Shown here: positions 1-8,277 of the stretch, piece after piece
How positions within the stretch are numbered: the first letter of the stretch is position 1
Layout: each line of letters opens with the position of its first letter
Assembly: GCA_964345215.1 (NCBI GenBank)
Contig: CAYFQH010000008.1
Span: 1-53,115 of the forward strand
Direction: 5' to 3'
Source: CAYFQH01 sp964345215
Lineage (GTDB): Bacteria; Bacillota; Clostridia; Christensenellales; Aristaeellaceae
DNA: 53,115 nucleotides
The notes under the pieces: generated by a model
What the model was told of the DNA's origin: nothing
The model's database searches: none
The model's input: the letters and a program-made list of their open reading frames with translations, nothing else
Program-made: the position numbers and the translations under genes

Positions 1-30
1 CGGCTCGCAATGAGCCGCCTTTTTTAGGTT
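1..30 (+). terminator. Rho-independent terminator, probably bidirectional
   Basis: A hairpin with 6-bp arms (CGGCTC/GAGCCG) around GCAAT is followed on the plus strand by CC and a T run. It would end a plus-strand gene left of the window. The A-rich flank on the other side gives the minus strand a similar shape, so it may also end the Ugp-like operon. The left flank is not visible. Confidence 0.6.
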
Positions 31-39
31 ATCTTGTTT

Positions 40-1368
40 TTATTCGTTCACTAGGTTGTACACTTCAATAGCTTCGTTGATTTCACCAGCCAGCTGGCTT
101 AAGGTGTCTTCCAAAGAAAGTTCGTTGTTAATCAGCTTTTCAATGTAAGTCTGTACAGACTGACGTGCCTCGGGAAATACGCTGAGCAATGCGCCGACAT
201 ATTCAGGGGCTGTTTCGTGAAGCTGGTCAATAGCGGTTTGGAACTGGGGATACTGAGCAATGTTTTCTTTAAAAGCATCCAGTTCGTGGGTAGCAATGGT
301 GATAGGGAAATAACCGGTTTGGGCGTTCCAGTAGGCTTGTGCATCGGGGGAGATCATATATTGAATGAATTCCCAAGTTGCTTTTTCCTTTGCTTCGTCG
401 CCAGTGGCCAGGGCCCATAAGGAACCGCCGCCAATGGATACGCCGCCTTTGTCATCAGCATTGATGTTGGGGAAATAGCCGGTGCCAAGTTCAAAGGAAT
501 CCCCTACGTTTGCCAGAAGGGATTTTAGGGCTGCGGTAGATTCCAGGGTAATGGCGATATTGCCGGAGATAAAGGCCTGTTTGGCGTTGTCGTTGCCCTG
601 GCCTAAGTATTCAAATACTTTTTCGTCAAACATTTTTTTCCAGATATTTAAAATGTTCTCGCCGGCGCCATTTTCGTCAAATACTACTTTGGTAGCAGGG
701 TCTGCACCGCGGCCGTTGTTGTTGTCTACATAGTGCTCGGCCTGTTTGCCAACCCACTGTTCGAAGAACCAGCCATAGTTACCCATGCCAAAGCCATATT
801 GGGTTACTTTGCCGGAATCATCTTTTTTCTCTAGCTTTTTAGCCATTTCAAAAATTTCATCAAAGTTTGTGGGGGGTACATCAGGGTCTAAGCCAGCTTC
901 TTTAAAAGCATCCTTGTTATAATACAACAAGGGGGTGGAGCTGTTAAAGGGCATGGAATATAGTTTGCCTTCCACTGTGTAGTAAGCCGCTAAGTTAGGC
1001 TCAATTTGGGAAAGGTCATAGTTTTCAGCGTCAATAAAATCTTGAATGGGTTTTACCCAGCCGCTGTCAATCATAAAACGAGTGCCGATATCATAAATCT
1101 GCACAACGTCAGCAGGCAGTGCGCCCATACCGGCGGCTTTGATTTTGGTAATGGTATCGTCATAGTTGCCTTGGAATTCAGTAGTGACGTGGATTTTTCC
1201 CTCGTTTAATTTGTTAAAGTCATCCACCAATTTAGTAATGGCTTCGCCGTTTACTCCGCCCATGGAGTGCCAGAATGTGAGTTCCACCGCTGTTCCTTCA
1301 GCCATTGCCGCTGCGCCCAAGGTAAAGAGCATAATGAATGAAAGAAGGGTCGCCAATAGTTTTTTCAT
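40..1368 (-). CDS. ugpB: UgpB-like extracellular solute-binding protein of a carbohydrate/glycerol-3-phosphate ABC importer
   Basis: Substrate-binding lipoprotein-like or secreted protein, 442 aa, that captures the substrate outside the membrane and passes it to the two permeases encoded just upstream. The start is set at the ATG at 1368: AGGAGA sits a few bases upstream and the protein then opens with a classic signal peptide (MKKLLATLL, hydrophobic core, cleavage near AMA-EG). An upstream in-frame start would add 13 residues before the signal. Family-1 binding-protein features are present (TFWHSMGG near the mature N-terminus, MPFNSSTPLLYYNKDAF in the hinge region); the latter closely resembles UgpB, suggesting sn-glycerol-3-phosphate or a phosphodiester, though a sugar is possible. 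It is the last gene of a three-gene minus-strand operon, about 75 bp after the second permease. No ATPase gene accompanies it. Confidence 0.85.
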   Translation of the reverse strand: MKKLLATLLSFIMLFTLGAAAMAEGTAVELTFWHSMGGVNGEAITKLVDDFNKLNEGKIHVTTEFQGNYDDTITKIKAAGMGALPADVVQIYDIGTRFMIDSGWVKPIQDFIDAENYDLSQIEPNLAAYYTVEGKLYSMPFNSSTPLLYYNKDAFKEAGLDPDVPPTNFDEIFEMAKKLEKKDDSGKVTQYGFGMGNYGWFFEQWVGKQAEHYVDNNNGRGADPATKVVFDENGAGENILNIWKKMFDEKVFEYLGQGNDNAKQAFISGNIAITLESTAALKSLLANVGDSFELGTGYFPNINADDKGGVSIGGGSLWALATGDEAKEKATWEFIQYMISPDAQAYWNAQTGYFPITIATHELDAFKENIAQYPQFQTAIDQLHETAPEYVGALLSVFPEARQSVQTYIEKLINNELSLEDTLSQLAGEINEAIEVYNLVNE

Positions 1369-1444
1369 AGGGTTTCTCCTTATAATTTTATTTTGATACG
1401 CTTTCAAAGCGCATTCAATACGAACAGTTAGGGGCTACAGGCCC

Positions 1445-2284
1445 TTAGCCTTTTACAGCCCCGGCCATCAAACCATTGATAAGTTGTTTTTGCATGAAAA
1501 TAAAGATAGACAAAGAAGGAACAATAACTATAATAACCCCGGCCATCATAAGCCCTAAGGCCTGGGCATCAATATCATAGAGCATGGCAATGCCCACTTG
1601 CACCGTGCGGTAGGAATCGGTATTGGTCACCAACAATGGCCACATATACTGATTCCAAGTATTCAGGAACACATAAGCCCCTAAAGCCCCCAGGGCAGGC
1701 CTGGATAAAGGAAGCACAATAGAGAATAAAAACCGCCAGTTGGTGCAGCCATCCAGCTTCGCTGCCTCGTGAAGCTCCTTGGCAAAGGTTAAATAATTCT
1801 GCCGAAGGAGGAATATGCCCATAGCCGAGGCTAAATAGGGAAGGATTAAGGCCTGATAGCTATCTGTCCATCCCCAGCGGCTAATGGTTAAGTAGTTCGC
1901 AATAATGGTGGCCTCCCCCGGTACCATCATGGTGGCCAGGATAAGCAAAAAAATGATTTTTTTGCCTTTGAATTCTAAAAAGGAAAATGCGAAGGCCGCC
2001 ATGGAACAGATTATCATCTGCCCCAACATAACACAGGTGGATACAAAGAAAGAGTTAAAAATATAGCGCCCAAAAGCATAGTTGGGGTTGGTAAAAGCGT
2101 TTACATAGTTGCTAAAATTAATGGTACTTGGGATCAAATGGTTTTGATAAATTTCATTTGGGGGCATTACGCTTATGGCCAGGGTATAGAGCAAAGGGAT
2201 TAAAATCACCGCCATAATCGGCAGGTTCAGCCCGAAGCGGCCCAGGTTAACACCAAATTTTTTAAGAGATTTTTTTGCTTGCAT
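1445..2284 (-). CDS. ugpE: Carbohydrate ABC transporter permease, UgpE/MalG type
   Basis: Inner-membrane permease of 279 aa with about six hydrophobic segments. The cytoplasmic EAA loop that contacts the ATPase is visible (EAAKLDGCTNWRFLF followed by IVLPLSRPAL), placing it in the MalFG-type permease family. Local sequence (MMVPGEATIIANY, TWNQYMWPLLV) resembles UgpE. Its start codon shares one base with the stop of the upstream permease (TGATG overlap), so translation is probably coupled. It forms the importer with the neighbouring permease and the binding protein downstream. Confidence 0.88.
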   Translation of the reverse strand: MQAKKSLKKFGVNLGRFGLNLPIMAVILIPLLYTLAISVMPPNEIYQNHLIPSTINFSNYVNAFTNPNYAFGRYIFNSFFVSTCVMLGQMIICSMAAFAFSFLEFKGKKIIFLLILATMMVPGEATIIANYLTISRWGWTDSYQALILPYLASAMGIFLLRQNYLTFAKELHEAAKLDGCTNWRFLFSIVLPLSRPALGALGAYVFLNTWNQYMWPLLVTNTDSYRTVQVGIAMLYDIDAQALGLMMAGVIIVIVPSLSIFIFMQKQLINGLMAGAVKG

Positions 2285-3198
2285 CAGTAATTAACACTCC
2301 TTTTTTCCATGCTGAATTGGAACAGTGTAATCACAAGAATGATAACAAACAAAATAACCGACAGGGCTGCCGCCGTTCCAAAGCGGAAGTTCATAAAAGC
2401 ATTTTTATAAATGTTGTATACAATTACGTTAGTGGCATTACCCGGCCCCCCTTGGGTTAGCAGCTTAATTTGGCTGAAGGATTGGAAGGCGTTGATAATA
2501 TTAATAATAACTTGAAAAAATAACGTGGGGCTTAAGCCCGGCAAGGTAATATGAAGAAACTTTTTCCAATAACCTGCCCCGTCAATAGAGGCACTTTCGT
2601 AAAGTTCTTCCGGAATATTACGAAGGCCGGCGCTTATAAAAATAAAGTTAATGCCCGAAGCCAGCCATATGCTGACACCAGCAACAGAAAACAAGGCAAA
2701 TTTAGGGTCTCCAGTCCAATTAATGCGGGTACCCATTAAAATATTAAGCAGGCCGTTGGTGGGGTGAAGAACCATTTTAAAGGCCATAGATGCCGCTGCA
2801 GAAGCAATGGCAATAGGCATGGCATAAGTAGCAGAAGCAATGGCATTGCCGGGGTACTTTTTGGCGGTAAGCAAACTGGTAAACATGCCTATAATCAAGC
2901 CCCCAAGGGCTACCATAAAAACAAACTGAAAAGTGATTTTTAAACTATCCCAAAAAACAGGGTCTTTAAAAAGCTTTACATAATTTTGCACCCCATAGAA
3001 TACCTTGGGCAGCCCCATTTTATCCGTTAGAAAAAAGCTTAGGTAAATGGTGCGGATAAAAGGATAATACAGAAAAATACCAAATATAATTAATGCCGGA
3101 AGCAGAAATATATAGGGCTCAATGACTTCATAGGGGGTTTTTTTCATTTTCCCCGTTTTAACGGGCGGCGAAACCAGCCGCGAGTTTCTTTGCTGCAT
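2284..3198 (-). CDS. ugpA: Carbohydrate ABC transporter permease, UgpA/MalF type
   Basis: Inner-membrane permease of 304 aa, first gene of the minus-strand importer operon. After a basic N-terminus the first membrane segment starts around residue 30 (PYIFLLPALIIFGIFLYYPF). The EAA-loop motif is ESASIDGAGYWKKFL followed by ITLPGLSPTLFF, and LLTQGGPGNAT near the C-terminus is typical of UgpA/MalF-type partners. The ribosome binding site is weak (AAAGAAG). A consensus promoter lies about 65 bp upstream. Substrate is inferred only from the UgpB-like binding protein. Confidence 0.87.
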   Translation of the reverse strand: MQQRNSRLVSPPVKTGKMKKTPYEVIEPYIFLLPALIIFGIFLYYPFIRTIYLSFFLTDKMGLPKVFYGVQNYVKLFKDPVFWDSLKITFQFVFMVALGGLIIGMFTSLLTAKKYPGNAIASATYAMPIAIASAAASMAFKMVLHPTNGLLNILMGTRINWTGDPKFALFSVAGVSIWLASGINFIFISAGLRNIPEELYESASIDGAGYWKKFLHITLPGLSPTLFFQVIINIINAFQSFSQIKLLTQGGPGNATNVIVYNIYKNAFMNFRFGTAAALSVILFVIILVITLFQFSMEKRSVNY

Positions 3199-3261
3199 AA
3201 AACTTCTTTACCTCATTTACTATTGTTCAATTTTGTATCCCATTGCTTACCATGTGCTTTT

Positions 3262-3290
3262 ATTATAGCTTGATGTAAACCCAATGTCAA
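3262..3290 (-). promoter_or_regulatory. Consensus sigma-A promoter of the ugp-like operon
   Basis: On the minus strand TTGACA (3290-3285) is separated by 17 bp from TATAAT (3267-3262). Both hexamers match consensus exactly, about 65 bp before the first permease gene. It lies back to back with the tatB promoter. Confidence 0.8.
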
Positions 3291-3395
3291 CGTAATTCCC
3301 CCTTAAAGATTTGTTAAAATAAACCCAAGGCTACGTAAAGGCTGCGTACTCTAGTGTTCACCATATTTCTCGCCTTAACATCTTAAGTGTTTTTG

Positions 3396-3424
3396 TTGCA
3401 TATTCGCCTTAATTCGGCTATAAT
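3396..3424 (+). promoter_or_regulatory. Sigma-A promoter of the tat operon
   Basis: TTGCAT at 3396-3401 and TATAAT at 3419-3424 with a 17-bp spacer, immediately upstream of tatB. A strong AAGGAGG follows at 3434-3440, unusually far (15 nt) from the tatB ATG. Confidence 0.75.
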
Positions 3425-3455
3425 ATCATTGTTAAGGAGGTGACGATTTTACACC

Positions 3456-3767
3456 ATGTTTAATATGGGTATAGGGGAAGTAATCCTTATTTTGCTGGTG
3501 GCCTTTGTTATTGTTGGCCCTAACGATCTGCCCAAAGTTGCCCGTTCTTTAGGCCGAGGTGTCCGCTCCTTACAAAGAATGTTTGATGACTTTAAAGAGG
3601 AAACCGGCTTAGATGAAGCCATCAACGAATTTAAAGAAACGGAAAGAGATTTAAATGAAACCCTTTCTAAAGCTGACCCCACTAAAGAGCTTAGGGAGGC
3701 TTCAAAAGATTTAAACAAATCCGTTAAAGAAGTAAAAGACGTCATAAAGCCTAAGCCAAAAAAATAG
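3456..3767 (+). CDS. tatB: Twin-arginine translocase subunit, TatB-like
   Basis: Small membrane protein (103 aa) of the Tat system, which moves folded cofactor-loaded proteins across the membrane. One N-terminal membrane helix (IGEVILILLVAFVIVGP) is followed by the hinge PNDLP and an amphipathic helix, then a long charged region (residues about 45-100) predicted helical. The NDLP hinge and extended charged tail favour a TatB-like rather than TatA role, but Firmicute TatA/B assignments from sequence are uncertain. It is the first gene of a tatB-tatA-tatC operon. The nearby minus-strand ferredoxin carries a Tat signal, giving this operon a likely client. Confidence 0.85.
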   Translation: MFNMGIGEVILILLVAFVIVGPNDLPKVARSLGRGVRSLQRMFDDFKEETGLDEAINEFKETERDLNETLSKADPTKELREASKDLNKSVKEVKDVIKPKPKK

Positions 3768-3829
3768 CTTGCCCCCTTTCAAGGAATAAAAGCACTTTGC
3801 TGTAGTGCGAAACACAGGAGGAAATGATT

Positions 3830-4036
3830 ATGAGAATCGGACCCATGGAGATTATTTTAATATTAGTGCTCGCCCTGGTTGTTTTTGGTGGTTCCCGCCT
3901 ATCGGGCGTGGGCAAAGCCTTAGGTCAAAGCATACGGGAGTTTAAAAAAGAAGTAGGCACCGATGATGACAAAAAGGCCGAAGACACTGCTGAATCTGCC
4001 CCTAGTGAAAAGAACAATACCGATAACAAGGCATAA
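3830..4036 (+). CDS. tatA: Twin-arginine translocase pore subunit TatA
   Basis: 68-aa TatA: membrane helix MEIILILVLALVVFGGSRL, then the amphipathic GKALGQSIREFKKEVG segment and a short acidic tail. The start was moved from the first ATG (3824, only 2 nt after AGGAGG) to the ATG at 3830, which lies 8 nt after AGGAGG at 3816-3821. TatA forms the size-variable channel recruited by TatC. It lies 62 bp after tatB and 5 bp before tatC. Confidence 0.88.
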   Translation: MRIGPMEIILILVLALVVFGGSRLSGVGKALGQSIREFKKEVGTDDDKKAEDTAESAPSEKNNTDNKA

Positions 4037-4041
4037 GCGCC

Positions 4042-4797
4042 ATGACAGAAACAGAGCTTAAAAAGCAGGTGCTAAAAGAGCATCTTCTCGCCCTTCGAAA
4101 GGCACTGGTTATTAGTGTTGCTGCTATTGCTGTATTTTTTTTGATTGCCTTCTATTTTTTCGGCGAACAGATCATGGCCTTTTTTTTAATCCCTCTTCAA
4201 ACACGGGGCATTGATGCCAACACCCTGGCCCCCGCCGAAGGGATTATCAGCACATTAAAAATTTCTTTGATTGCAGGCATTGTAGCAGCTATGCCCGTTA
4301 TGATGTGGCAGCTATGGGCTTTTGTTAGCCCGGCGCTATACCCCGAAGAAAAAAGATTATTTATCATCCTGTTCATTGTGGCGTTTCTTCTTTTCTTAAT
4401 CGGAATTATTTTTGGTGTGCTCTATGTTTTCCCTTTAATGCTAGACCTGTTTCAAGAGAGCAGCCGTATTTTTAAGGTCAATTGGAGTGTGCAAAATTAT
4501 TATAGCACTACCCTGGGCTTTATTATTCCCTTTGGCCTCGTGTTTGAGTTGCCTGTTGCCATCTATATGGCCACACGTAAAGGCTGGGTAAGCTACCAAG
4601 CCCTGGCCAAAAATCGCAAATTTGTTATTTTAGGTATTGCCGTTGTGGCCGCCATTTTGACCCCGCCGGAAGTCATAACCCAAATAATGCTGATGCTGCC
4701 CATGGTTTTATTATATGAGGTGAGCGTGCAAATATCCCGCTTTGTAAAACCAAAAAAGCAGCAGGAGGAGGAGGAAGAATCCGCCGCCGCTGCTTAA
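4042..4797 (+). CDS. tatC: Sec-independent translocase subunit TatC
   Basis: 251-aa polytopic membrane protein, six predicted helices, the receptor for twin-arginine signal peptides. Family landmarks include the N-terminal HLLALRKAL segment (HLxELR-type), FVSPALYPEEKRL, and FGLVFELPVAIY, which carries the conserved FE pair. Usual TatC length. It starts 5 bp after tatA with little ribosome binding site of its own, so coupling is likely. The C-terminus ends in a run of Glu and Ala. The gene converges on the minus-strand NTPase gene with only 25 bp between them and no obvious terminator. Confidence 0.93.
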   Translation: MTETELKKQVLKEHLLALRKALVISVAAIAVFFLIAFYFFGEQIMAFFLIPLQTRGIDANTLAPAEGIISTLKISLIAGIVAAMPVMMWQLWAFVSPALYPEEKRLFIILFIVAFLLFLIGIIFGVLYVFPLMLDLFQESSRIFKVNWSVQNYYSTTLGFIIPFGLVFELPVAIYMATRKGWVSYQALAKNRKFVILGIAVVAAILTPPEVITQIMLMLPMVLLYEVSVQISRFVKPKKQQEEEEESAAAA

Positions 4798-4822
4798 GGG
4801 TTAAGGTGTATGCCGCCGGAGC

Positions 4823-5341
4823 CTATAGGCCCATTTTTATCACTTGATCAAACAACCCCTCCCGGTTTTGGCTGGTTACTTCAACCAGCTGAACCCGGGA
4901 GTGGTTTTTTAATACCTGTAAGTAGTGTTCCGCTCCTTTTTGCACCACCCCAAAAATTTGGTTTTTTTCATCTAAACTGCGCAAAACAGCATTGATAAAA
5001 CAAGGGCAGTGCTTTTCCGCCCGTCCCAGCTCATCTATTACCAAGGGCCGGTTTTCTTTAAGGGCCTGGGTCAAAATATGGACTCCCAAACTCTCAAACA
5101 CTTCTTCAATGCCAATCAGCCGCTTTTCGCCCAGGCGCAAAATGGCCGGCACATTGCTATTATATTCCCCCTTTTCAAGGGGGGAAAGGGCGTGCAGATA
5201 GTAACCCCTTTTTTCCCCTTCAATAAAAAAAGGCAGGGTTACAAAGCCGCAAGGGTCTATTTTTTTAGCCTTCAGTATTTTTTGAAGCAGGGTGGACTTG
5301 CCTACCTGCTTCTCTCCTGTTAAAAACAGATGTTTTTTCAC
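4823..5341 (-). CDS. P-loop nucleoside-triphosphatase, THEP1/NTPase_1-like
   Basis: 172-aa soluble protein with a Walker A near the N-terminus (TGEKQVGKSTLL) and a Walker B region (PLVIDELGRAE), a layout and length typical of the THEP1-type nucleotide triphosphatase family. The cellular substrate of this family is poorly defined. Its ATG overlaps the stop of the upstream gene by 4 bp (ATGA), so the two are translationally coupled, and both lie downstream of the AOR-family oxidoreductase. A role in cofactor or enzyme maturation for that oxidoreductase is an inference from position only. Confidence 0.7.
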   Translation of the reverse strand: MKKHLFLTGEKQVGKSTLLQKILKAKKIDPCGFVTLPFFIEGEKRGYYLHALSPLEKGEYNSNVPAILRLGEKRLIGIEEVFESLGVHILTQALKENRPLVIDELGRAEKHCPCFINAVLRSLDEKNQIFGVVQKGAEHYLQVLKNHSRVQLVEVTSQNREGLFDQVIKMGL

Positions 5342-6015
5342 GGATTTTGTCCTTCCTCCACCTCGATGGACTCAATAAGCCCCTGGGCATACTTTTTGCT
5401 TAAATAGGTGGTGGAAAAGGTCCCCTTTTGGCCGTTGCTCGCAGTCACTACATCAATATCCTCATAGCCCTCTTCCATTTTCATTCTGGCTACCGCCCCT
5501 AAAATTTCGTCCTGGGTAAAGTTAAAGGGGGTGTTTCGCAGTTTTTTAAACTGGGTGGGCCTAGGGTAGAGTTTGCTGTCAGAACGGGTGATTTCGGCAA
5601 TGGTATGCAAAATGTCTTTGTCTTCCAGCATGGCATCTATTTGGGCATATTGAAATGTCATAATCGAGGCATCATAATAATAACGGTCTTTTTTTCCTTC
5701 AATTACCTTTATGTCTTCCAATTCCTGGGGTTTTTCCTCCCCCTCTACTTGAGCTAAAAAATCGGTCACTTCCTCTTTGGTCAGCCCTTCAGGGGGGCTA
5801 AGCTTAAGGGCCTTTGCCCCTGTTACCTTAGACCTGCTGGTATAGTGATAAATATAGTTTACAAAGGTCTCAAGCTTTTCCTGGGCCCTAAGGCGGGCCA
5901 GTTCCTCGGGGCTAAGCTCTGCCTGTTCCTCGGTTCCTTCAAGGTTCTCTTCCTGTAAAAAAGGCGCTTCCCCTTCCATTTCTTTTGGGTTTAACCCTTC
6001 CCTATCATCGGTCAT
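5338..6015 (-). CDS. Uncharacterised protein in the YdhW position of an AOR-family cluster
   Basis: 225-aa predicted cytoplasmic protein, no signal peptide or membrane segment. The first 50 residues are very acidic and low in complexity; the rest looks globular, with a C-terminal half containing SDSKLYPRPTQFKKL and a stretch that could be a small helical DNA- or protein-binding fold (FTQDEILGAVARMKMEEGY). I do not recognise catalytic motifs. It follows the YdhV-like gene, as ydhW follows ydhV in E. coli, so it is probably the YdhW counterpart; that is synteny, not proven homology. A terminator and a candidate promoter (TTGTGG-N17-TATGAT, 6092-6064) separate it from ydhV, so it may be expressed separately. 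RBS AAAGGAGGAGG. Confidence 0.6.
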   Translation of the reverse strand: MTDDREGLNPKEMEGEAPFLQEENLEGTEEQAELSPEELARLRAQEKLETFVNYIYHYTSRSKVTGAKALKLSPPEGLTKEEVTDFLAQVEGEEKPQELEDIKVIEGKKDRYYYDASIMTFQYAQIDAMLEDKDILHTIAEITRSDSKLYPRPTQFKKLRNTPFNFTQDEILGAVARMKMEEGYEDIDVVTASNGQKGTFSTTYLSKKYAQGLIESIEVEEGQNP

Positions 6016-6093
6016 GTTCCTCCTCCTTTACCTGGTTTGCTGTTATTAAAGTATCTGTTTTTAATCATACCAGTTTTACAATAACTCCACAAG

Positions 6094-6122
6094 AAAAAAG
6101 GAGCGGTTCCCGCTCCTTTTTT
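6094..6122 (-). terminator. Terminator between the ydhV-like gene and the ydhW-position gene
   Basis: Seven-bp perfect stem GGAGCGG/CCGCTCC (6100-6106 with 6110-6116), 3-nt loop, with A runs on one side and T runs on the other, so it can work in both directions. It sits about 20 bp after the oxidoreductase stop and would limit read-through to the two downstream genes. Confidence 0.75.
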
Positions 6123-6139
6123 AGGTATTTCTTTGGGTT

Positions 6140-8245
6140 TTAGGCTGGCAAAAGATTGGCTGCTTCCAAGTCATCAGCCACATCTTTTAAGCCAAACTTT
6201 TCAAGGGTCGCACGGGTAGGAGCACCGGTTTTCTCATCCCAGCCAAACTCTTTATAGAACAGGGTTAAGGCTTCTTCCCAGTCTTCTCTTTCCAGTTTAT
6301 CGGTGCCTTCTTCCCAAGGTTTGAAATCAGGGTCTTTATCAAAAATAAAGTCGGAAATACGGTCGTGAAGGTTGCGCATATCCACATCGCCCACCTGGAG
6401 CACGGTAAAGGCCCGGTGAAGCTGAATACAACGCTCGGTGGCGTGGTCCAGCTCTTCTTCCGTCCACCGGCTGTCGCCGGTGATGGCGGCCATGTACTGG
6501 GCTTCCACACTTAAATCGCCCCGGTAGTTCCGCTCTTTGCGGGGGGAGAAGGTCATAGGCCATACCCAGTTGCACAAGGTAAAGGAATCATGGAGCACCT
6601 GGCGCATAACCCCAAACTTGGCAAACTTGGCCTTGCTTTCGTTCATGGGGGTGTAGGCTTTGGGTTTGTCCAGGCAGCCTTTGCCAAAGCGTTCTTCGAC
6701 GATTTCCTTTTGCAGTTCAAAAGGCAGGCCGGAACCGGTAATGTTTACAATGGTGTGGCACATGCCGTCACGGTTGTAGATAATGTTGGTGAGCATCCCC
6801 ACCTGGGCATCACATTCGTTGCCGTGGTGGCGCTTGGCGCCGATGGGACCCCACAGGGCCATTTCTGCTGAATGAAGGTATTCATCGCCCAAAAGGTCTT
6901 TAAACTCTTCATTTACATAGTAAGCGCCCTGAGCCAATTTGGACAAGGTATGTTTTGGGTCTACTACTTTTTCCAAAAGGTCGCGGATAAAAGTAATGTC
7001 TCCGCTGTCCCGCTTACCCCAGTCAATGGCAGCATATTCCTCTGGGGTCAATACTTTTTCCATCAGTTCATGGTTCATAAAGTATTTAAGGGTTGCGTGA
7101 AGCTCGCCGTAGTTATCCCAAAGGCCTAAATCATCAGCCAAAATGGCACTATAAACGCCGGCATGTAATTTCCCGTCCCCTTCCACTTCAAAATCTTCAT
7201 ATTCGTTCATCAGGCCTACATAGGGGCGGTTGCCCAAACAGGTGTTGGCATGGGTGCCTACTACACCGGTTTTTTCTTCTAACTTAGGCAAGTTGACTGC
7301 GCCATAGCAGCGAATAGGGCAGTAGGTGCAACCAATCATTTTGGTTGTGAACTGTTCCGCCACTTCGCCATGGTCAAACACGGATTTTTGACAGCGGAAG
7401 CCGATTTTCGTAGGTTCTCCCGGAGGTGATTCGCCGGTATCCACAGGGCCTCCCTCAGCAGCCCCCCAAGTTAAGCCCGGGTGGCCGGTCCAGCGGGTGG
7501 AAGCATTGTCGTATTCAGACCAGGATTGGGGAACGGTGGGTACAACGTGGTTGTTGTTAGAGCCCATCAAATCCCCAATCACGTAGGAATTAAGCCTTCT
7601 CACTTCTTCGGGATCGGCTACTTCAACAGCACCGGTGCCATAGGTTACAACGGCTTTCAAGTTTTTGCTGCCGAAAATTTTACCCAGGCCGCCCCCTGCA
7701 CAGTGGGCAACCCCAGAGATTAAGCAAGAAAGATTCAGCATGTTTTCCCCTGCCGGCCCAATTGAAATGACGTTCACGCCCTTGCCATGCTTTTTAGCTA
7801 AAATGGCTGCCGTGTCGCTGGTGGTTTTTCCCCACACTTCTCCTGCATCCTCTATGGCTACTTCGTCATCTTTGATGTTAATGTATACGGGTTTGGCAGC
7901 GGCTCCCTCAATAATAATGGCGTCGTAGCCGGCCAATTTTATCTGGGTGCCTACATCGCCGCCGATATGCCCGTCAACAATGGCGTTGTATTTCGTAAAA
8001 GGGGATAAGCTGGAGATGGTCATTCTGCCGCTGGTAGGGGCACTGGAAGCGGTGTTGGGCCCTACAGCAAAAACCACCTTGTTCTCCGGGTCGGTAGGCT
8101 TTGTGCCTACTGGAACTTCATCGTACATAATGCGGTTGGCCATGCCTTTTCCGCCGATATAATCAAAATATTTTTCACTGCTTTCAACGCTGGTGGCGCC
8201 GGTGGTTAAGTTAACGCGCAGTAAATTACCTGTCCATCCATTCAT
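6140..8245 (-). CDS. ydhV: YdhV-like tungsten/molybdenum oxidoreductase of the aldehyde:ferredoxin oxidoreductase family
   Basis: 701-aa enzyme, full length for the family. It resembles E. coli YdhV end to end as I recall that protein: opening MNGWTGNLLRVNLTTG, NNNHVVPTVPQSWSEYDN, LCNWVWPMTFSP, and the ending ANLLPA. AOR-family enzymes bind a bis-pterin W or Mo cofactor and one [4Fe-4S] cluster. The cluster ligands are visible as CTYCPIRC (Cys306, 309, 313) and a distal Cys558 in LCNW. The physiological substrate of YdhV is unknown; family members oxidise aldehydes to acids with ferredoxin. No signal peptide. The preceding gene encodes a Tat-signal ferredoxin 32 bp upstream, so the two form an operon. 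RBS AAGGAGGG. Confidence 0.88.
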   Translation of the reverse strand: MNGWTGNLLRVNLTTGATSVESSEKYFDYIGGKGMANRIMYDEVPVGTKPTDPENKVVFAVGPNTASSAPTSGRMTISSLSPFTKYNAIVDGHIGGDVGTQIKLAGYDAIIIEGAAAKPVYINIKDDEVAIEDAGEVWGKTTSDTAAILAKKHGKGVNVISIGPAGENMLNLSCLISGVAHCAGGGLGKIFGSKNLKAVVTYGTGAVEVADPEEVRRLNSYVIGDLMGSNNNHVVPTVPQSWSEYDNASTRWTGHPGLTWGAAEGGPVDTGESPPGEPTKIGFRCQKSVFDHGEVAEQFTTKMIGCTYCPIRCYGAVNLPKLEEKTGVVGTHANTCLGNRPYVGLMNEYEDFEVEGDGKLHAGVYSAILADDLGLWDNYGELHATLKYFMNHELMEKVLTPEEYAAIDWGKRDSGDITFIRDLLEKVVDPKHTLSKLAQGAYYVNEEFKDLLGDEYLHSAEMALWGPIGAKRHHGNECDAQVGMLTNIIYNRDGMCHTIVNITGSGLPFELQKEIVEERFGKGCLDKPKAYTPMNESKAKFAKFGVMRQVLHDSFTLCNWVWPMTFSPRKERNYRGDLSVEAQYMAAITGDSRWTEEELDHATERCIQLHRAFTVLQVGDVDMRNLHDRISDFIFDKDPDFKPWEEGTDKLEREDWEEALTLFYKEFGWDEKTGAPTRATLEKFGLKDVADDLEAANLLPA

Positions 8246-8277
8246 AAATCGATTCCCTCCTTCTGTTTGTAGGGCTG

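Noticed and set aside
1385..1405. Catabolite-response (cre) site near TGATACGCTTTCA before the Ugp-like binding-protein gene
   Set aside because: Spacing does not fit the 14-bp cre pattern, and the position is internal to the operon.
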